Source: Ignavibacteria bacterium
GTDB lineage: Bacteria; Bacteroidota; Ignavibacteria; Ch128b
Direction of reading: 5' to 3'
Length of the DNA stretch: 64,000 nucleotides
NCBI GenBank assembly: GCA_013177855.1
Contig: JABLYA010000001.1
Coordinates: forward strand, 481,231-545,230
Part shown: piece by piece, positions 36,130 through 44,576 of the stretch
Numbering within the stretch: position 1 is the first letter of the stretch
Layout of the letters: each line of letters starts with the position of its first letter
Notes under the pieces: model-generated
What the model was told of the DNA's origin: nothing
Databases searched by the model: none
Seen by the model: the letters and a program-made list of their open reading frames with translations, nothing else
Program-made: the position numbers and the translations under genes

Positions 36130-38562
36130 TTAAGAGATAGGCGATAAAACAAAAGTAAGAGAGTTCTTCAAAACGCTTCTTGTCTTTTTACTGTAGGCCA
36201 ATGATACCGCCTCAAGTTTGAATGAGCCATCTGAAATTTTAACTTCATCACCAATATTTAATTCAATGTTACAGCAGAGAACTTTTTTATCTACAATTAG
36301 AACTTCTGAGCCGTTGATAAACATATCAGGTTTTAGTTCATCTTTAGACCAAACCCTTACTCTGATCTTATCAGTATCAATTTTTAAACTATTTGCCTCA
36401 CGATAGTATCTATTGCCGGATACTTTGATCTCTTTACCTTCGCCAGCATATATCAATAGTTTTATCATGTCGCCAGCCACATATTTATTCCAGATAATAC
36501 TATCGTGGATGCTGTTGCCATATACATACACCGAAAGCGCAAATTGCTGCACGATAAGCAACCTCTCTTCCTCGCTGAATTGACTAAGTGTCTCGCTTAG
36601 TTGCAATTGAACATTTCTAATACCCTCTTCAATCTTTTTTATCCTTTCAACCATTGACATTTCCTTTGCATCATCAAGTATAGCTGCGACGCCACGGTTA
36701 TAACTTTTTAATAAACTAACTGCATAATCTGAAAATGGATTTTCACGGCAGACATTGAAAATATTTTCCACAGGTGGCTCACAATAATCAATCAAGCCTT
36801 TAATCCTATCTTTTCCAGCAACTCCTTCACCGATGATTTCCTTATTTACCTGTTCAATTACTTTAACGAGAGCTATATATAATTCATCTAACGGATGGAG
36901 ATATTCTTCAATGTAAGCTACGCGATTACGAAATTTCTCAGGAATACGCTTTTCGAGGCAAAGTGGCACAGGAACTTCATTTTCAACACAGTATTCATAA
37001 AAATCATAGACTTTATTAATCTCATCAGATATATCAGCATTATCCTTAACGGCACTATCAATTACTTTTTCTAAATTCCAATTAAAATTATCTTTTAATT
37101 CCTTAAACATCTTTTTATCAATGAGAGCAACGCTGTTCATAACCATTTCTGCATTGGCAACAAAACCAATATTACCTTCGTTGTTTATAACTGACACAAC
37201 TGTTCTACTTAACCAGTATTTATCATAGGGCAAATCTTGATTTTGGATTTTGCTTAAATACTTCTGGAGGTAAGGATTTTTATATAACGAACCCTCTTCC
37301 TCGCTTTTATTGTCTGAGTTCACATCTTTATAAGGAATTAGGCCTTTTATACCGTAGACAAACTTCACATCTACACCATCAGTTTGAAGTTTCAACTTTT
37401 GATATTCGCCGAATTGATTTGGATTACGATAAATGATTGCTTCACCACCTTTGACTGGAATAATTACGACGCTATCATCCTGGTCTGCACCCCCCAAGAC
37501 CTTAAACATCTTTGGTAACAAATGAGGATTAACCCAGAGATTTCCTTTTTCATCAAGGCAAATGGTTTCAGTGACTAAATCAAAGTCACCAACTTCGTTA
37601 TGGTTACGAAGATCAACTCTAAGGTATGCACGATAGGCGTTGAAGATTGGAATTCTAAAATTGACTGCATTTTCTTTTCCGACTATCTTCAATAAAGATT
37701 TTTGAAATATATTCCATGCAGATCGCATCAATCCTGGAAATTTTCTATAGTCGACACCATGTCTAATCGCTGTTCGAAGGGTAAAGCTATCATCAAGTTC
37801 ACCGTTGGGATCAAGTTCATCCAGATCATCTAACCACTCTGATAATTTTCCATTAACAAGATCAGATTTGAACTGTTCAACTGAGTTGATAAACCAATCG
37901 AAGTATTGCTCACCTCTGAATAGAGCCCATAGATTAATCAAGCTTTGAATATCCATATTGACACGGCGAGAAAGCTTCACAGGTTCAAGAGCGACATAAT
38001 AGCCACCTTCGAAACGGACTTCCTGTTTTAGATTGCCACTGTATATGACGACATCAGATTTAATTTTATCTGATACAACAGCATGACCCTTAACTAAGCC
38101 GCCATCATAAAACAGTGTGAATTGAGCCGTTTGATTTGGAGATGCATTCCAGCCTAAGGATTTAGCCAGTTTCTGTGAAATAAGAGAGATGCCATCAACA
38201 TATTCTGGTGGGTAGTTATCATTTACGAAAACCGAGAGCTTATCAAAGTGGGCACCATATTTAGTTGGCCGAAATATTCGGCTCAGATATTTGCCTACTT
38301 TGAAGAGGTTTTGAGAGTTGATTTTGATTTTTAGTCGCTCTGGGAATTTTTCGAATGGAATTAATTTATTATTTAGATCATAAGCATCTATGTGACGGAT
38401 TTTATCCCTCACATAGGTAAAAGAATGATTAGCGTAAAACATTTTGAGGGCACTGTCTTCTGTCTTGTCGACAGAGATTAAATCAACTTTTGAGAGTTGA
38501 AAGCTGGGATTTGTAAAGAATTTGGGTGTATAGTCACCCATTGAGAGATTGAATTGAACCAT
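36130..38562 (-). CDS. two-barrel RNA polymerase-like protein (cellular RdRP/QDE-1/YonO superfamily)
   Basis: 810 residues from the ATG at 38562, which has GGAGGT five bases upstream. Several marks match RNA polymerases with two double-psi beta barrels on one chain. YVDGISLISQKLAKSLG (121-137) recalls the 'DG.g.iS..LA' segment of cellular RdRPs. FTLFYDGGLVKGHAVV (148-163) recalls 'QiR..GyKGvv.V', with Lys158 as the barrel-1 catalytic lysine. LGGADQDDSVVII (356-368) stands where RdRPs have GGDLDGDLYFV, keeping Asp360 and Asp362 but with the third acid shifted to 363. IGFVANAEMVMNS later matches the post-barrel IGxIxNAH segment. Template and product are unknown. It ends the core, beside the cargo. 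Confidence 0.65.
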   Translation of the reverse strand: MVQFNLSMGDYTPKFFTNPSFQLSKVDLISVDKTEDSALKMFYANHSFTYVRDKIRHIDAYDLNNKLIPFEKFPERLKIKINSQNLFKVGKYLSRIFRPTKYGAHFDKLSVFVNDNYPPEYVDGISLISQKLAKSLGWNASPNQTAQFTLFYDGGLVKGHAVVSDKIKSDVVIYSGNLKQEVRFEGGYYVALEPVKLSRRVNMDIQSLINLWALFRGEQYFDWFINSVEQFKSDLVNGKLSEWLDDLDELDPNGELDDSFTLRTAIRHGVDYRKFPGLMRSAWNIFQKSLLKIVGKENAVNFRIPIFNAYRAYLRVDLRNHNEVGDFDLVTETICLDEKGNLWVNPHLLPKMFKVLGGADQDDSVVIIPVKGGEAIIYRNPNQFGEYQKLKLQTDGVDVKFVYGIKGLIPYKDVNSDNKSEEEGSLYKNPYLQKYLSKIQNQDLPYDKYWLSRTVVSVINNEGNIGFVANAEMVMNSVALIDKKMFKELKDNFNWNLEKVIDSAVKDNADISDEINKVYDFYEYCVENEVPVPLCLEKRIPEKFRNRVAYIEEYLHPLDELYIALVKVIEQVNKEIIGEGVAGKDRIKGLIDYCEPPVENIFNVCRENPFSDYAVSLLKSYNRGVAAILDDAKEMSMVERIKKIEEGIRNVQLQLSETLSQFSEEERLLIVQQFALSVYVYGNSIHDSIIWNKYVAGDMIKLLIYAGEGKEIKVSGNRYYREANSLKIDTDKIRVRVWSKDELKPDMFINGSEVLIVDKKVLCCNIELNIGDEVKISDGSFKLEAVSLAYSKKTRSVLKNSLTFVLSPIS

Positions 38563-38602
38563 GTTACCTCCAAGGATTTTTTTTGTGAATGATTTTGTGG
38601 AT

Positions 38603-38646
38603 AAAAAAAAGCCACACACAGAATGGACTACATTCTGCATGTGGCT
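38603..38646 (-). terminator. strong hairpin plus T8 ahead of the RNA-polymerase-like gene
   Basis: GCCACACACAGAATG (38611-38625) pairs with CATTCTGCATGTGGC (38631-38645) around a five-base loop, with one two-base mismatch. On the minus strand it is followed by eight T's. It sits 41-84 bp upstream of the RNA-polymerase-like start, so it either stops transcripts from the cargo or attenuates that gene. Confidence 0.8.
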
Positions 38647-38997
38647 AGAAAAGGAAGAGGGGGTGGGCTCGCATCGAAAAAAATGGGTCCCATCCCAAGG
38701 GAGTTACATCAAGGACTGGGTTGGAGGTAGAGGGAGGATTATTATAATTTTTTTTTAAGAGTCAGTTTGTAAAAGAAAAATTATCTTATGGAGGAAGTAT
38801 GGTTCTAATTAGTTGGCATTAAGTAGAAAAGAATAGGAGAGGAGTGGTCTCATATTTTATGGTTTTAGAAATTATAATTGAGTATTACAACTTGTTTTTA
38901 TTATTAAGTTATTAACTATCTATCTACATAGAACAATTTTTGTCAAGAATTATAATTTAGAAATTTTAGGATTGTGAAAGTGCATTACGTTATTCTC
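38647..38997. other. non-coding gap between cargo and core
   Basis: About 350 bp. It starts with G-rich DNA (GGGGGTGGGCTCGC, GGGTCCCATCCCAAGGG) unlike its surroundings and becomes AT-rich. No gene is supported. If the hairpin at 38611 is an attenuator, the core promoter lies in this stretch. Confidence 0.4.
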
Positions 38998-39314
38998 TTA
39001 AAACTTTTCATTCACACGTTTTATCTTCTCCTCGTAGGTCTTCACCATCTCCCGCAGGCTGTCTATAACCTTTCAGTTTTTTTCTATTGTTGTGCCAGTA
39101 AAGGCTATTTTTATTTTGTTTAGAAGATCTTTTCTTATATTTCCACCTTGATATATATATATAGTGCCCTTGTGTGCTACATCAATTATAACAAGAATAT
39201 TAGAAGATATCTTCAAATTTTTATTGTTTTGCCTGAAAACTTCCAGCCAATACGCTGAAGATGAGCAAGAAATGGATTTTCTACATAATGTTCTTCGTCA
39301 AGTTTGGTGTACAT
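38998..39314 (-). pseudogene. decayed type I restriction subunit HsdR
   Basis: Three pieces of HsdR survive in about 317 bp, in place of the ~3 kb of an intact gene. The ATG at 39314 opens MYTKLDEEHYVENPFLAHLQ, the usual HsdR N-terminus. After a frameshift comes NILVIIDVAHKG, a spoiled helicase DEAH box, and then KIKIAFTGTTIEKN, equivalent to helicase motif III (GFTGTPIEK). After a stop comes VIDSLREMVKTYEEKIKRVN ending in a stop, apparently the C-terminus. Large internal deletions plus frameshifts make it non-functional. It directly follows the broken hepT, with stop and start nearly touching. Confidence 0.8.
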
Positions 39315-39316
39315 TT

Positions 39317-39651
39317 TTAGAGTTCCTTTTCAAGAAGAAAATTTATTGCCTTTTCTAATTCTGGAAGTTTGTTTTTGATAACTTCTCAGATTATTTCAGT
39401 ATCTACTCCAAAATATTCGTGAATAAGTATATCCTTTAAACCGACGATTTTTCTCCACTCTATCGGATAAAGTTCTTTTTTATCATCTGGTATCTGTTTG
39501 ACAGCTTCTCCAATATTTTCAAGCGGCTTTTAATTTGCATAAAAAAAGCTAGTTCTCAACAAAATCGCTATATTTTTCAATATCTTGTGTGAACTTTTTA
39601 ATTTTCCCAATCTTTTCAATAATATCTTGGAGAATTATCTTTAATGTGCAT
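39317..39651 (-). pseudogene. broken HepT (HEPN/DUF86) toxin partner of MntA
   Basis: Reading across frames gives MHIKD, DIIEKIGKIKKFTQDIEKYS, FFMQIKS, ENIGEAVKQIPDDKKELYP, EWRKIVGLKDILIHEYFG and EVIKNKLPELEKAINF: a HEPN-DUF86 protein of about 110 residues. At least two frameshifts and an in-frame TGA (before EVIKNK) interrupt it. It starts 4 bp after mntA, as in intact MntA-HepT pairs. The toxin RNase is therefore lost. Confidence 0.82.
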
Positions 39652-39654
39652 TTT

Positions 39655-39945
39655 TTAGAAATATATAGCTTCTTCAAATATAAAAGTTTTTAATTTTGGT
39701 ATAATAGCAGATTTTATTACAAGGTCAACTTTTTTACCGATAAGTTCTTCAAGGTAGAATTTTAAATCCATATAATTATCAAAAGTTTTACATCCTTCTT
39801 TAAAATCAACAAGTATATCTACATCACTCTCATTGCTCTCTTCCCTCCTTGCATAAGAGCCAAAGTGAGCTATCTCACTTACTCCAAATTTTTCCACTAA
39901 ATAATTTTTATGCTCCTGTAAAATCAGTTGTATTTTATTTTTCAT
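39655..39945 (-). CDS. MntA-like minimal nucleotidyltransferase (antitoxin)
   Basis: 96 residues of the minimal nucleotidyltransferase fold. The nucleotide-binding HFGSYARREE is followed by the metal-binding SDVDILVDF with both aspartates. MntA enzymes AMPylate a tyrosine in the HEPN toxin HepT to silence it. Here the enzyme reads intact, with AAGGAGGG before its ATG, but its partner downstream is wrecked. Its start overlaps the end of an hsdS remnant. It is a passenger within the old type I restriction locus, a common setting for this pair. Confidence 0.88.
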   Translation of the reverse strand: MKNKIQLILQEHKNYLVEKFGVSEIAHFGSYARREESNESDVDILVDFKEGCKTFDNYMDLKFYLEELIGKKVDLVIKSAIIPKLKTFIFEEAIYF

Positions 39946-40060
39946 TTTTTCCCTCCTTAATCAACTTATTCACCCTCACCTTTCCCGTAAGTAAATCCTC
40001 CATTAAGCCTTTTTTGATACGATCAAGTTTTTGCTTGTAGGCTTCTACTTTTTCATCTTA
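39935..40060 (-). pseudogene. 3' remnant of a second hsdS
   Basis: The frame reads VEAYKQKLDRIKKGLMEDLL, TGKVRVNKLIKEGKNEK and a stop. 'KKGLMEDLLTGKVRV' is the standard C-terminus of type I specificity subunits. There is a stop just upstream and no 5' part. It is unrelated to the end of the intact hsdS (which ends SDLLGEK), so it belongs to the older locus. Confidence 0.8.
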
Positions 40061-40186
40061 ATTTATTCTAATTAAGTTTTTAACAATATCTTTTTGCATA
40101 ATGGACAAGTGGGCTAAAGATTTCCAAAAAATCTCAAAAACTGGAATAAATTATTTTTTTGCCATTTTTTTCTTATTTTAAGTCAA

Positions 40187-41608
40187 TTATTTTTCTCCTA
40201 GAAGGTCAGAGGCTGTATTGTAAATATATTCCAAAGCTTCTTCTTCGTTCTTCTCAATTGCAATCTCGACTGCTCTTTTTGCTATTTCTAACAATTCCTT
40301 TGCCTTCCTTCTTGCTTCGTGGGATTGCTGAACAAGTGAGGCGATTTCTTGCTGGATCTTAGGAGGAAGAAGTGGGATTTGTAACCTCTTTACTTGCTCG
40401 GATTTCCAATGAATAATTACAGATCCTCCACCATTTCTTTCTATCTGCATTTTTCCAATAAGGGAATTTATACACAAAGCAAGGTACTCTTTATTTATTT
40501 TGTTCTCATCAATTTGTAATTTCAAAATTCCGCTTGAGATTAATCCTTCAATATCTTCTTGTACAACATAAGCAATACCTGGCGTTGCATCCTTTGTTAA
40601 GAGAAAATCGCCTTGCTTGGGTTCATAGGTTTCTCTTAATTGCCTGTATAATTCTTCACTTAGATATTTTTGGTCTCTGTCAGTAAATCCATTTATAGAA
40701 AGATTGCTAACCCTGATAAATGGCTTGCCTTCTTCTTGGTAATTCTCACTCCCAACCTCTATTCCCTTTTGAATACTTATAATAAATTCCCTTAACGGCT
40801 TTAGTTCTATATTGTTTTCTTTTAATTTCTCAATCACTTCCTCATACGCAGGCTGGAAATATTCAGCATCTATTCTATGGGATGAGAAGGCATCAGAAAG
40901 GTTAGCAGTATAAGTTTTTTTGTATTGTGGCTTGAAATCTTTAAGCCCGAGTTCTTCTGAAAGGAGGTTTTCGGCTTGGGAGTAGAGAGAGTTTGAACTG
41001 ATAACCAAATCTTCTATTTTTTGGAAAAGGGCACCTATTTTAGCCTGTGCTTCTTTGCTGATAATTGGAACTTTAAACGATCCTATCTGAAATGAGTTAA
41101 GATAGGCCTGAGCGTTGCCTGTAACGAATCTAAAAATCTCTAATTGCCCATATTTAGACATAAAAAACAGCCCAACATAGTAAGGGTTAAAAATTGGGTC
41201 GAGCAACCTAACCCTTGCTATGTTTTGATTTATGTTACCCTCTTTAATACTACTTTGAACTATTGCAACTTGACCAATAGTTCCCCCTACGGCTGCAAAT
41301 AAGATGTCTCCGGATTTAATAGATGATTTAATGTTGCTTTTATGGAAACCATAGTCACAAAAAACAATCTCTGGTTCATTAACCATCCCCAAAATAAAAT
41401 TTTGAGACCTAATAAAGGGTATCCCTTCTTCTTGAAATATACCACCCGGAGGGGTGGTACCATAAGCAATGTCTGATATGGCACTTAATTTTTTCTTCTC
41501 AAAAACATCCAACTTTTTAAGATTATTAAAAAGAGGATCGTAATACTCCGCATCAAGCCTTTTTGCTCCTTCAAGTTCTGATAATTTTACAATACTATAT
41601 ACTGCCAT
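40187..41608 (-). CDS. hsdS: restriction specificity subunit (HsdS-like)
   Basis: 473 residues from an ATG 14 bp past the methylase stop (the frame is open to a TTG at 41638). Two target-recognition domains (about 15-190 and 250-420) each start with an 'RLDAEYY / RIDAEYF' phrase. Each has the YGTTPPGG / GIEVGSENYQEEGKPFIRV type of loop and ends in a helical spacer (AQAKIGALFQKIEDLV; IQQEIASLVQQSHEARRKA). These recognise a bipartite DNA site. It partners the fused nuclease-methylase gene. The two-domain layout is complete, so the system could be active. Confidence 0.92.
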   Translation of the reverse strand: MAVYSIVKLSELEGAKRLDAEYYDPLFNNLKKLDVFEKKKLSAISDIAYGTTPPGGIFQEEGIPFIRSQNFILGMVNEPEIVFCDYGFHKSNIKSSIKSGDILFAAVGGTIGQVAIVQSSIKEGNINQNIARVRLLDPIFNPYYVGLFFMSKYGQLEIFRFVTGNAQAYLNSFQIGSFKVPIISKEAQAKIGALFQKIEDLVISSNSLYSQAENLLSEELGLKDFKPQYKKTYTANLSDAFSSHRIDAEYFQPAYEEVIEKLKENNIELKPLREFIISIQKGIEVGSENYQEEGKPFIRVSNLSINGFTDRDQKYLSEELYRQLRETYEPKQGDFLLTKDATPGIAYVVQEDIEGLISSGILKLQIDENKINKEYLALCINSLIGKMQIERNGGGSVIIHWKSEQVKRLQIPLLPPKIQQEIASLVQQSHEARRKAKELLEIAKRAVEIAIEKNEEEALEYIYNTASDLLGEK

Positions 41609-41621
41609 GGTTTTTATCTTT

Positions 41622-44060
41622 TTATCTCCAAAAATCAAAGTGATTATCGCCTTTTTTTAATTGTTCTTTAGCAAACTTAATAAAAACCTCTGCTATTTCA
41701 TCTAAATCATGATCAATTACCGGGTGCCCGTGTTCATCTAAAACAAAAGTTCCGTCTGGGTTTTTCTTGTATCTATACTCCCCGCTTTCATCCTTTACAG
41801 GCTTTTCATTAACAGCAAAGAAAATGGGATAATCCATTTCCTGCATTACTTTTCCATCAAGCCAGTATTTCTTAAAGGCTTCTGTAATCTTTTCTTCGTT
41901 TAGAACTAAACTTATTTGCCCCGCTAAAGTCCTGTGAGAGATTTCTTTAGTGAGTTTGTTTATATTATTTTGTAATGTCTTTATTTCCTTTTTCAGTTCT
42001 ACTTTTCTTGTAGCGTTTGCGCCTTCTAATTCTTCTGCTTTTTCTCTTAATGCTTCGTCTAATTCGGATTTCTCCTGAACCAAAACAGCTAGGGGTTTCT
42101 TCCCTTTATTTTCTTCTTCTGTCTCTTCAGTTTCTTCACTTTCAGCCTCTTCTGCTAGTAATTCCTCAATCTCCTCTCTGCTCTCAAAATAAGTTTCTAA
42201 GAAAGAGTTTAGCTCTTCTGGGATTTTTTCCTCATCTACCGAACTATCCCAAGCTAAGTTTTGATATTTTTCTTTGAGGCTTTTTAGGAATTCTTCCCAT
42301 ACACTTTCATATTTTGCCCTTATCTGTTGAATACTTTCTTTTTCTTCGTCCGTGTATTTCCGTAAAAATAAAACGCTTGTTTTTGTTCCTGTATGTGGCT
42401 TGAAAGTGTTACCGTGCAAGCCTACTACTGCTAAAATTCTCGCTTCGTCAATAACAAATCTGCGGATATACTCAGCATTTGTATTATTAAGCAATCCCTG
42501 GGGCAAAACAATAGCCATTCTCCCACCAGGTCTTATAAATTGGAGAGAACGCTCTAAAAAGAGAATATGCCTGCCGATTTTGTTTACCCACTTACCGTTT
42601 TTTTCAGCTAAGTTATAGAGCCTTAAAATCTCCCTTTCTTTTACCGTCCCGGCAAATGGAGGATTGGTCATTAATACATCAAAATCAAAGTAGAGGAACT
42701 TGTTTTGATTTTCCCTGTCTTTTTCAAGATTATCAGGGAATCTTAAGAGCCTGCCTCTTAAACCTGACTTTGTTTCGTCTTCCCATGTATGAGGTGCTAA
42801 TGAATTGTCCTTATACACATGAGATTTGCCATCCCCTACAATCAGGTTAATTGCTTTGGCAATCTTTACCGCTTTTTTAGCATTATCAATTCCGTAAATT
42901 TTGTTTTGAGCAAAGTTTTTTGCATTTTCAGGTAGAGGTTTACCGCTTATCATTCCGCCTGCAACATGCATTACGGAGTGTAAAAGAAAACCAGCAGAAC
43001 CACATGCAGGATCAATAACGAATTCACTGGCTTTTGGATTGAGCATTTCAACAACCATATCTTCAACAGGTCGGGGAGTGAAAAACTGGCCTTCTTTCTT
43101 TTTGGAAACCTGAGGTATTAGGTATTCAAAAGCCTCATCTATGATTCGAAGATTAGAATTGAATAACTTTATTTTTTCTAAGAACGAAACACACACTTTT
43201 AAATGTTCATTCCTCAATTCAATTTTATCGGTTGGCTCAAAAACCCCCTGCCATTCTCTCTTTGCTCCTTCCAATAGGTTTGCTATTGCTCTTTTTACCT
43301 GTTCTGGGCTTCTGTCTCCAACGAAGAATTCTAACTGATAAAAGGGGTCGTTAATCCCTTTCCATTCATCGTAGAGTTTGGCGTAGATTAACTTAAAAAT
43401 TTCTTCAAATGGATCCACCCCTGCATTGCCTAAAACAAGCTCCTCTAAGTCCAGCAATATCTTTTTAAGTGTCGTCTTGCCTTGCTTTAATTCATCATGA
43501 TCTTCAAGCCATTTAAGTGTCCATCTTTCAGTTAAAATATCTCTTAGTGCTTCTGTAACTTTTGGTATTCTCGGAATTTCTACGAAGATATTAGGTTCTT
43601 CTCGGTGAAGCCTTATCATTTCATTCCCATTAGACCAAACACCAATCGGAGCCCCTTCGGCGTTACAATAACTTTTTAATTGTTCTAACCCTTTGGTTCT
43701 TTTAGGTCTTTTTACTTCAAAAATTATGTAAGGATGCTGGAGGTCTTCTTGAAGGACAACAATATCCGCTAAACCAGAATCTCTTGAGCCAAAATAAACA
43801 ACCCGCTCAATATCTATCCTTTCTTTTGGATAGTTATATTCATTCAATAGTCTATAAATCCAAAGTTGCCTTACGATTTCTTCAGGTTTTGCGGGTTTGT
43901 ATTTATCTTTGATCTGGCATTTGATATGAAATTTTCCATCCCGTTCTATAATCATGGCCTCCACAGCTCTAATCTCCCTATCCGTGAAAAGAGACAGGCC
44001 GTGTTTTACATCCGAAGCCGAAAAGATCTGTGTTATTTTTGAAAAGTTATTGTTTGGCAT
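41622..44060 (-). CDS. fused nuclease-N6-adenine methyltransferase of a restriction system
   Basis: 812 residues. Residues ~60-165 are an HsdR_N-type PD-(D/E)xK domain: GLADIVVLQEDLQHPYIIFEVKRPK places Asp99, Glu115 and Lys117 as the nuclease triad. A helical HsdM N-terminal part (about 200-330) and the methylase follow, with motif I FVIDPACGSAGFLLH and motif IV VLMTNPPFAGT. A long charged coiled coil lies at about 600-700. Nuclease and methylase on one chain plus a separate S subunit recall BcgI-like type IIB systems, so no HsdR would be needed. It could also be annotated simply as HsdM. Confidence 0.9.
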   Translation of the reverse strand: MPNNNFSKITQIFSASDVKHGLSLFTDREIRAVEAMIIERDGKFHIKCQIKDKYKPAKPEEIVRQLWIYRLLNEYNYPKERIDIERVVYFGSRDSGLADIVVLQEDLQHPYIIFEVKRPKRTKGLEQLKSYCNAEGAPIGVWSNGNEMIRLHREEPNIFVEIPRIPKVTEALRDILTERWTLKWLEDHDELKQGKTTLKKILLDLEELVLGNAGVDPFEEIFKLIYAKLYDEWKGINDPFYQLEFFVGDRSPEQVKRAIANLLEGAKREWQGVFEPTDKIELRNEHLKVCVSFLEKIKLFNSNLRIIDEAFEYLIPQVSKKKEGQFFTPRPVEDMVVEMLNPKASEFVIDPACGSAGFLLHSVMHVAGGMISGKPLPENAKNFAQNKIYGIDNAKKAVKIAKAINLIVGDGKSHVYKDNSLAPHTWEDETKSGLRGRLLRFPDNLEKDRENQNKFLYFDFDVLMTNPPFAGTVKEREILRLYNLAEKNGKWVNKIGRHILFLERSLQFIRPGGRMAIVLPQGLLNNTNAEYIRRFVIDEARILAVVGLHGNTFKPHTGTKTSVLFLRKYTDEEKESIQQIRAKYESVWEEFLKSLKEKYQNLAWDSSVDEEKIPEELNSFLETYFESREEIEELLAEEAESEETEETEEENKGKKPLAVLVQEKSELDEALREKAEELEGANATRKVELKKEIKTLQNNINKLTKEISHRTLAGQISLVLNEEKITEAFKKYWLDGKVMQEMDYPIFFAVNEKPVKDESGEYRYKKNPDGTFVLDEHGHPVIDHDLDEIAEVFIKFAKEQLKKGDNHFDFWR

Positions 44061-44105
44061 ATTTGTTACCTCTTTGAATTAGTAAATGTATTATTTAAAT
44101 AAAAA

Positions 44106-44576
44106 TCACCTAACAATTTCATTATATTTACCTCCGTGGATTAAGTCAATAGGTTGCTGGTCTTTCAAACGTGTTTTACCCTTCGTAGCATTGAAATCAA
44201 TATGTTTTAAAACACCCTCAAGTTCTTGGTTTGCTTCTTCCATTGCTGCAAGCGCTTTGTTAAGTTGGTTGCCTACATCTTCTTTTAAATCCAGGATTGT
44301 TTTCCATCTAGCTCTTTCGGGTACAAAGAAAGTATCACCATAAGTTGAATGATCTTCGAGTATTTCCTCAATTTGACTTTCTGGGAAGCCTTTACTTTTA
44401 AGTTGTTCAGTGAGTTCTTCTCATTTTGCGTCAAAGACATCGGAGATGCGTTTGAGGAAGAGCATACCGAAAATGTATTCTTTGTATTCGGATGCGTCCA
44501 TTTTACCTCTTAAGATATCAGCTGCCTTAAAAAGGTGAGTTTCGAGTTGGCGAAGTGTAATTTTCCCGTTGTTCAT
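44106..44576 (-). pseudogene. 5' remnant of a second hsdM
   Basis: The frame from the ATG at 44576 reads [40 protein letters not shown] and [11 protein letters not shown], the classical N-terminus of type I HsdM. It then meets an in-frame TGA, continues EELTEQLKSKGFPESQIEEI and FVPERARWKTILDL, and stops after about 155 codons without reaching the methylase domain. It is not the same lineage as the intact methylase next door. Confidence 0.85.

Noticed and set aside
36130-38562. Reading the YRNPNQFGEY stretch as the RdRP 'RNPclHPGD' motif
   Set aside because: In RdRPs that motif precedes the DxDGD metal motif; here it follows, so I do not count it as evidence for the assignment.
38561-38758. 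A 65-codon plus-strand frame over the hairpin upstream of the RNA-polymerase-like gene
   Set aside because: It spans a terminator hairpin and has no ribosome-binding site.
39164-39358. A 64-codon plus-strand frame
   Set aside because: It overlaps HsdR and HepT remnants that read sensibly on the minus strand.
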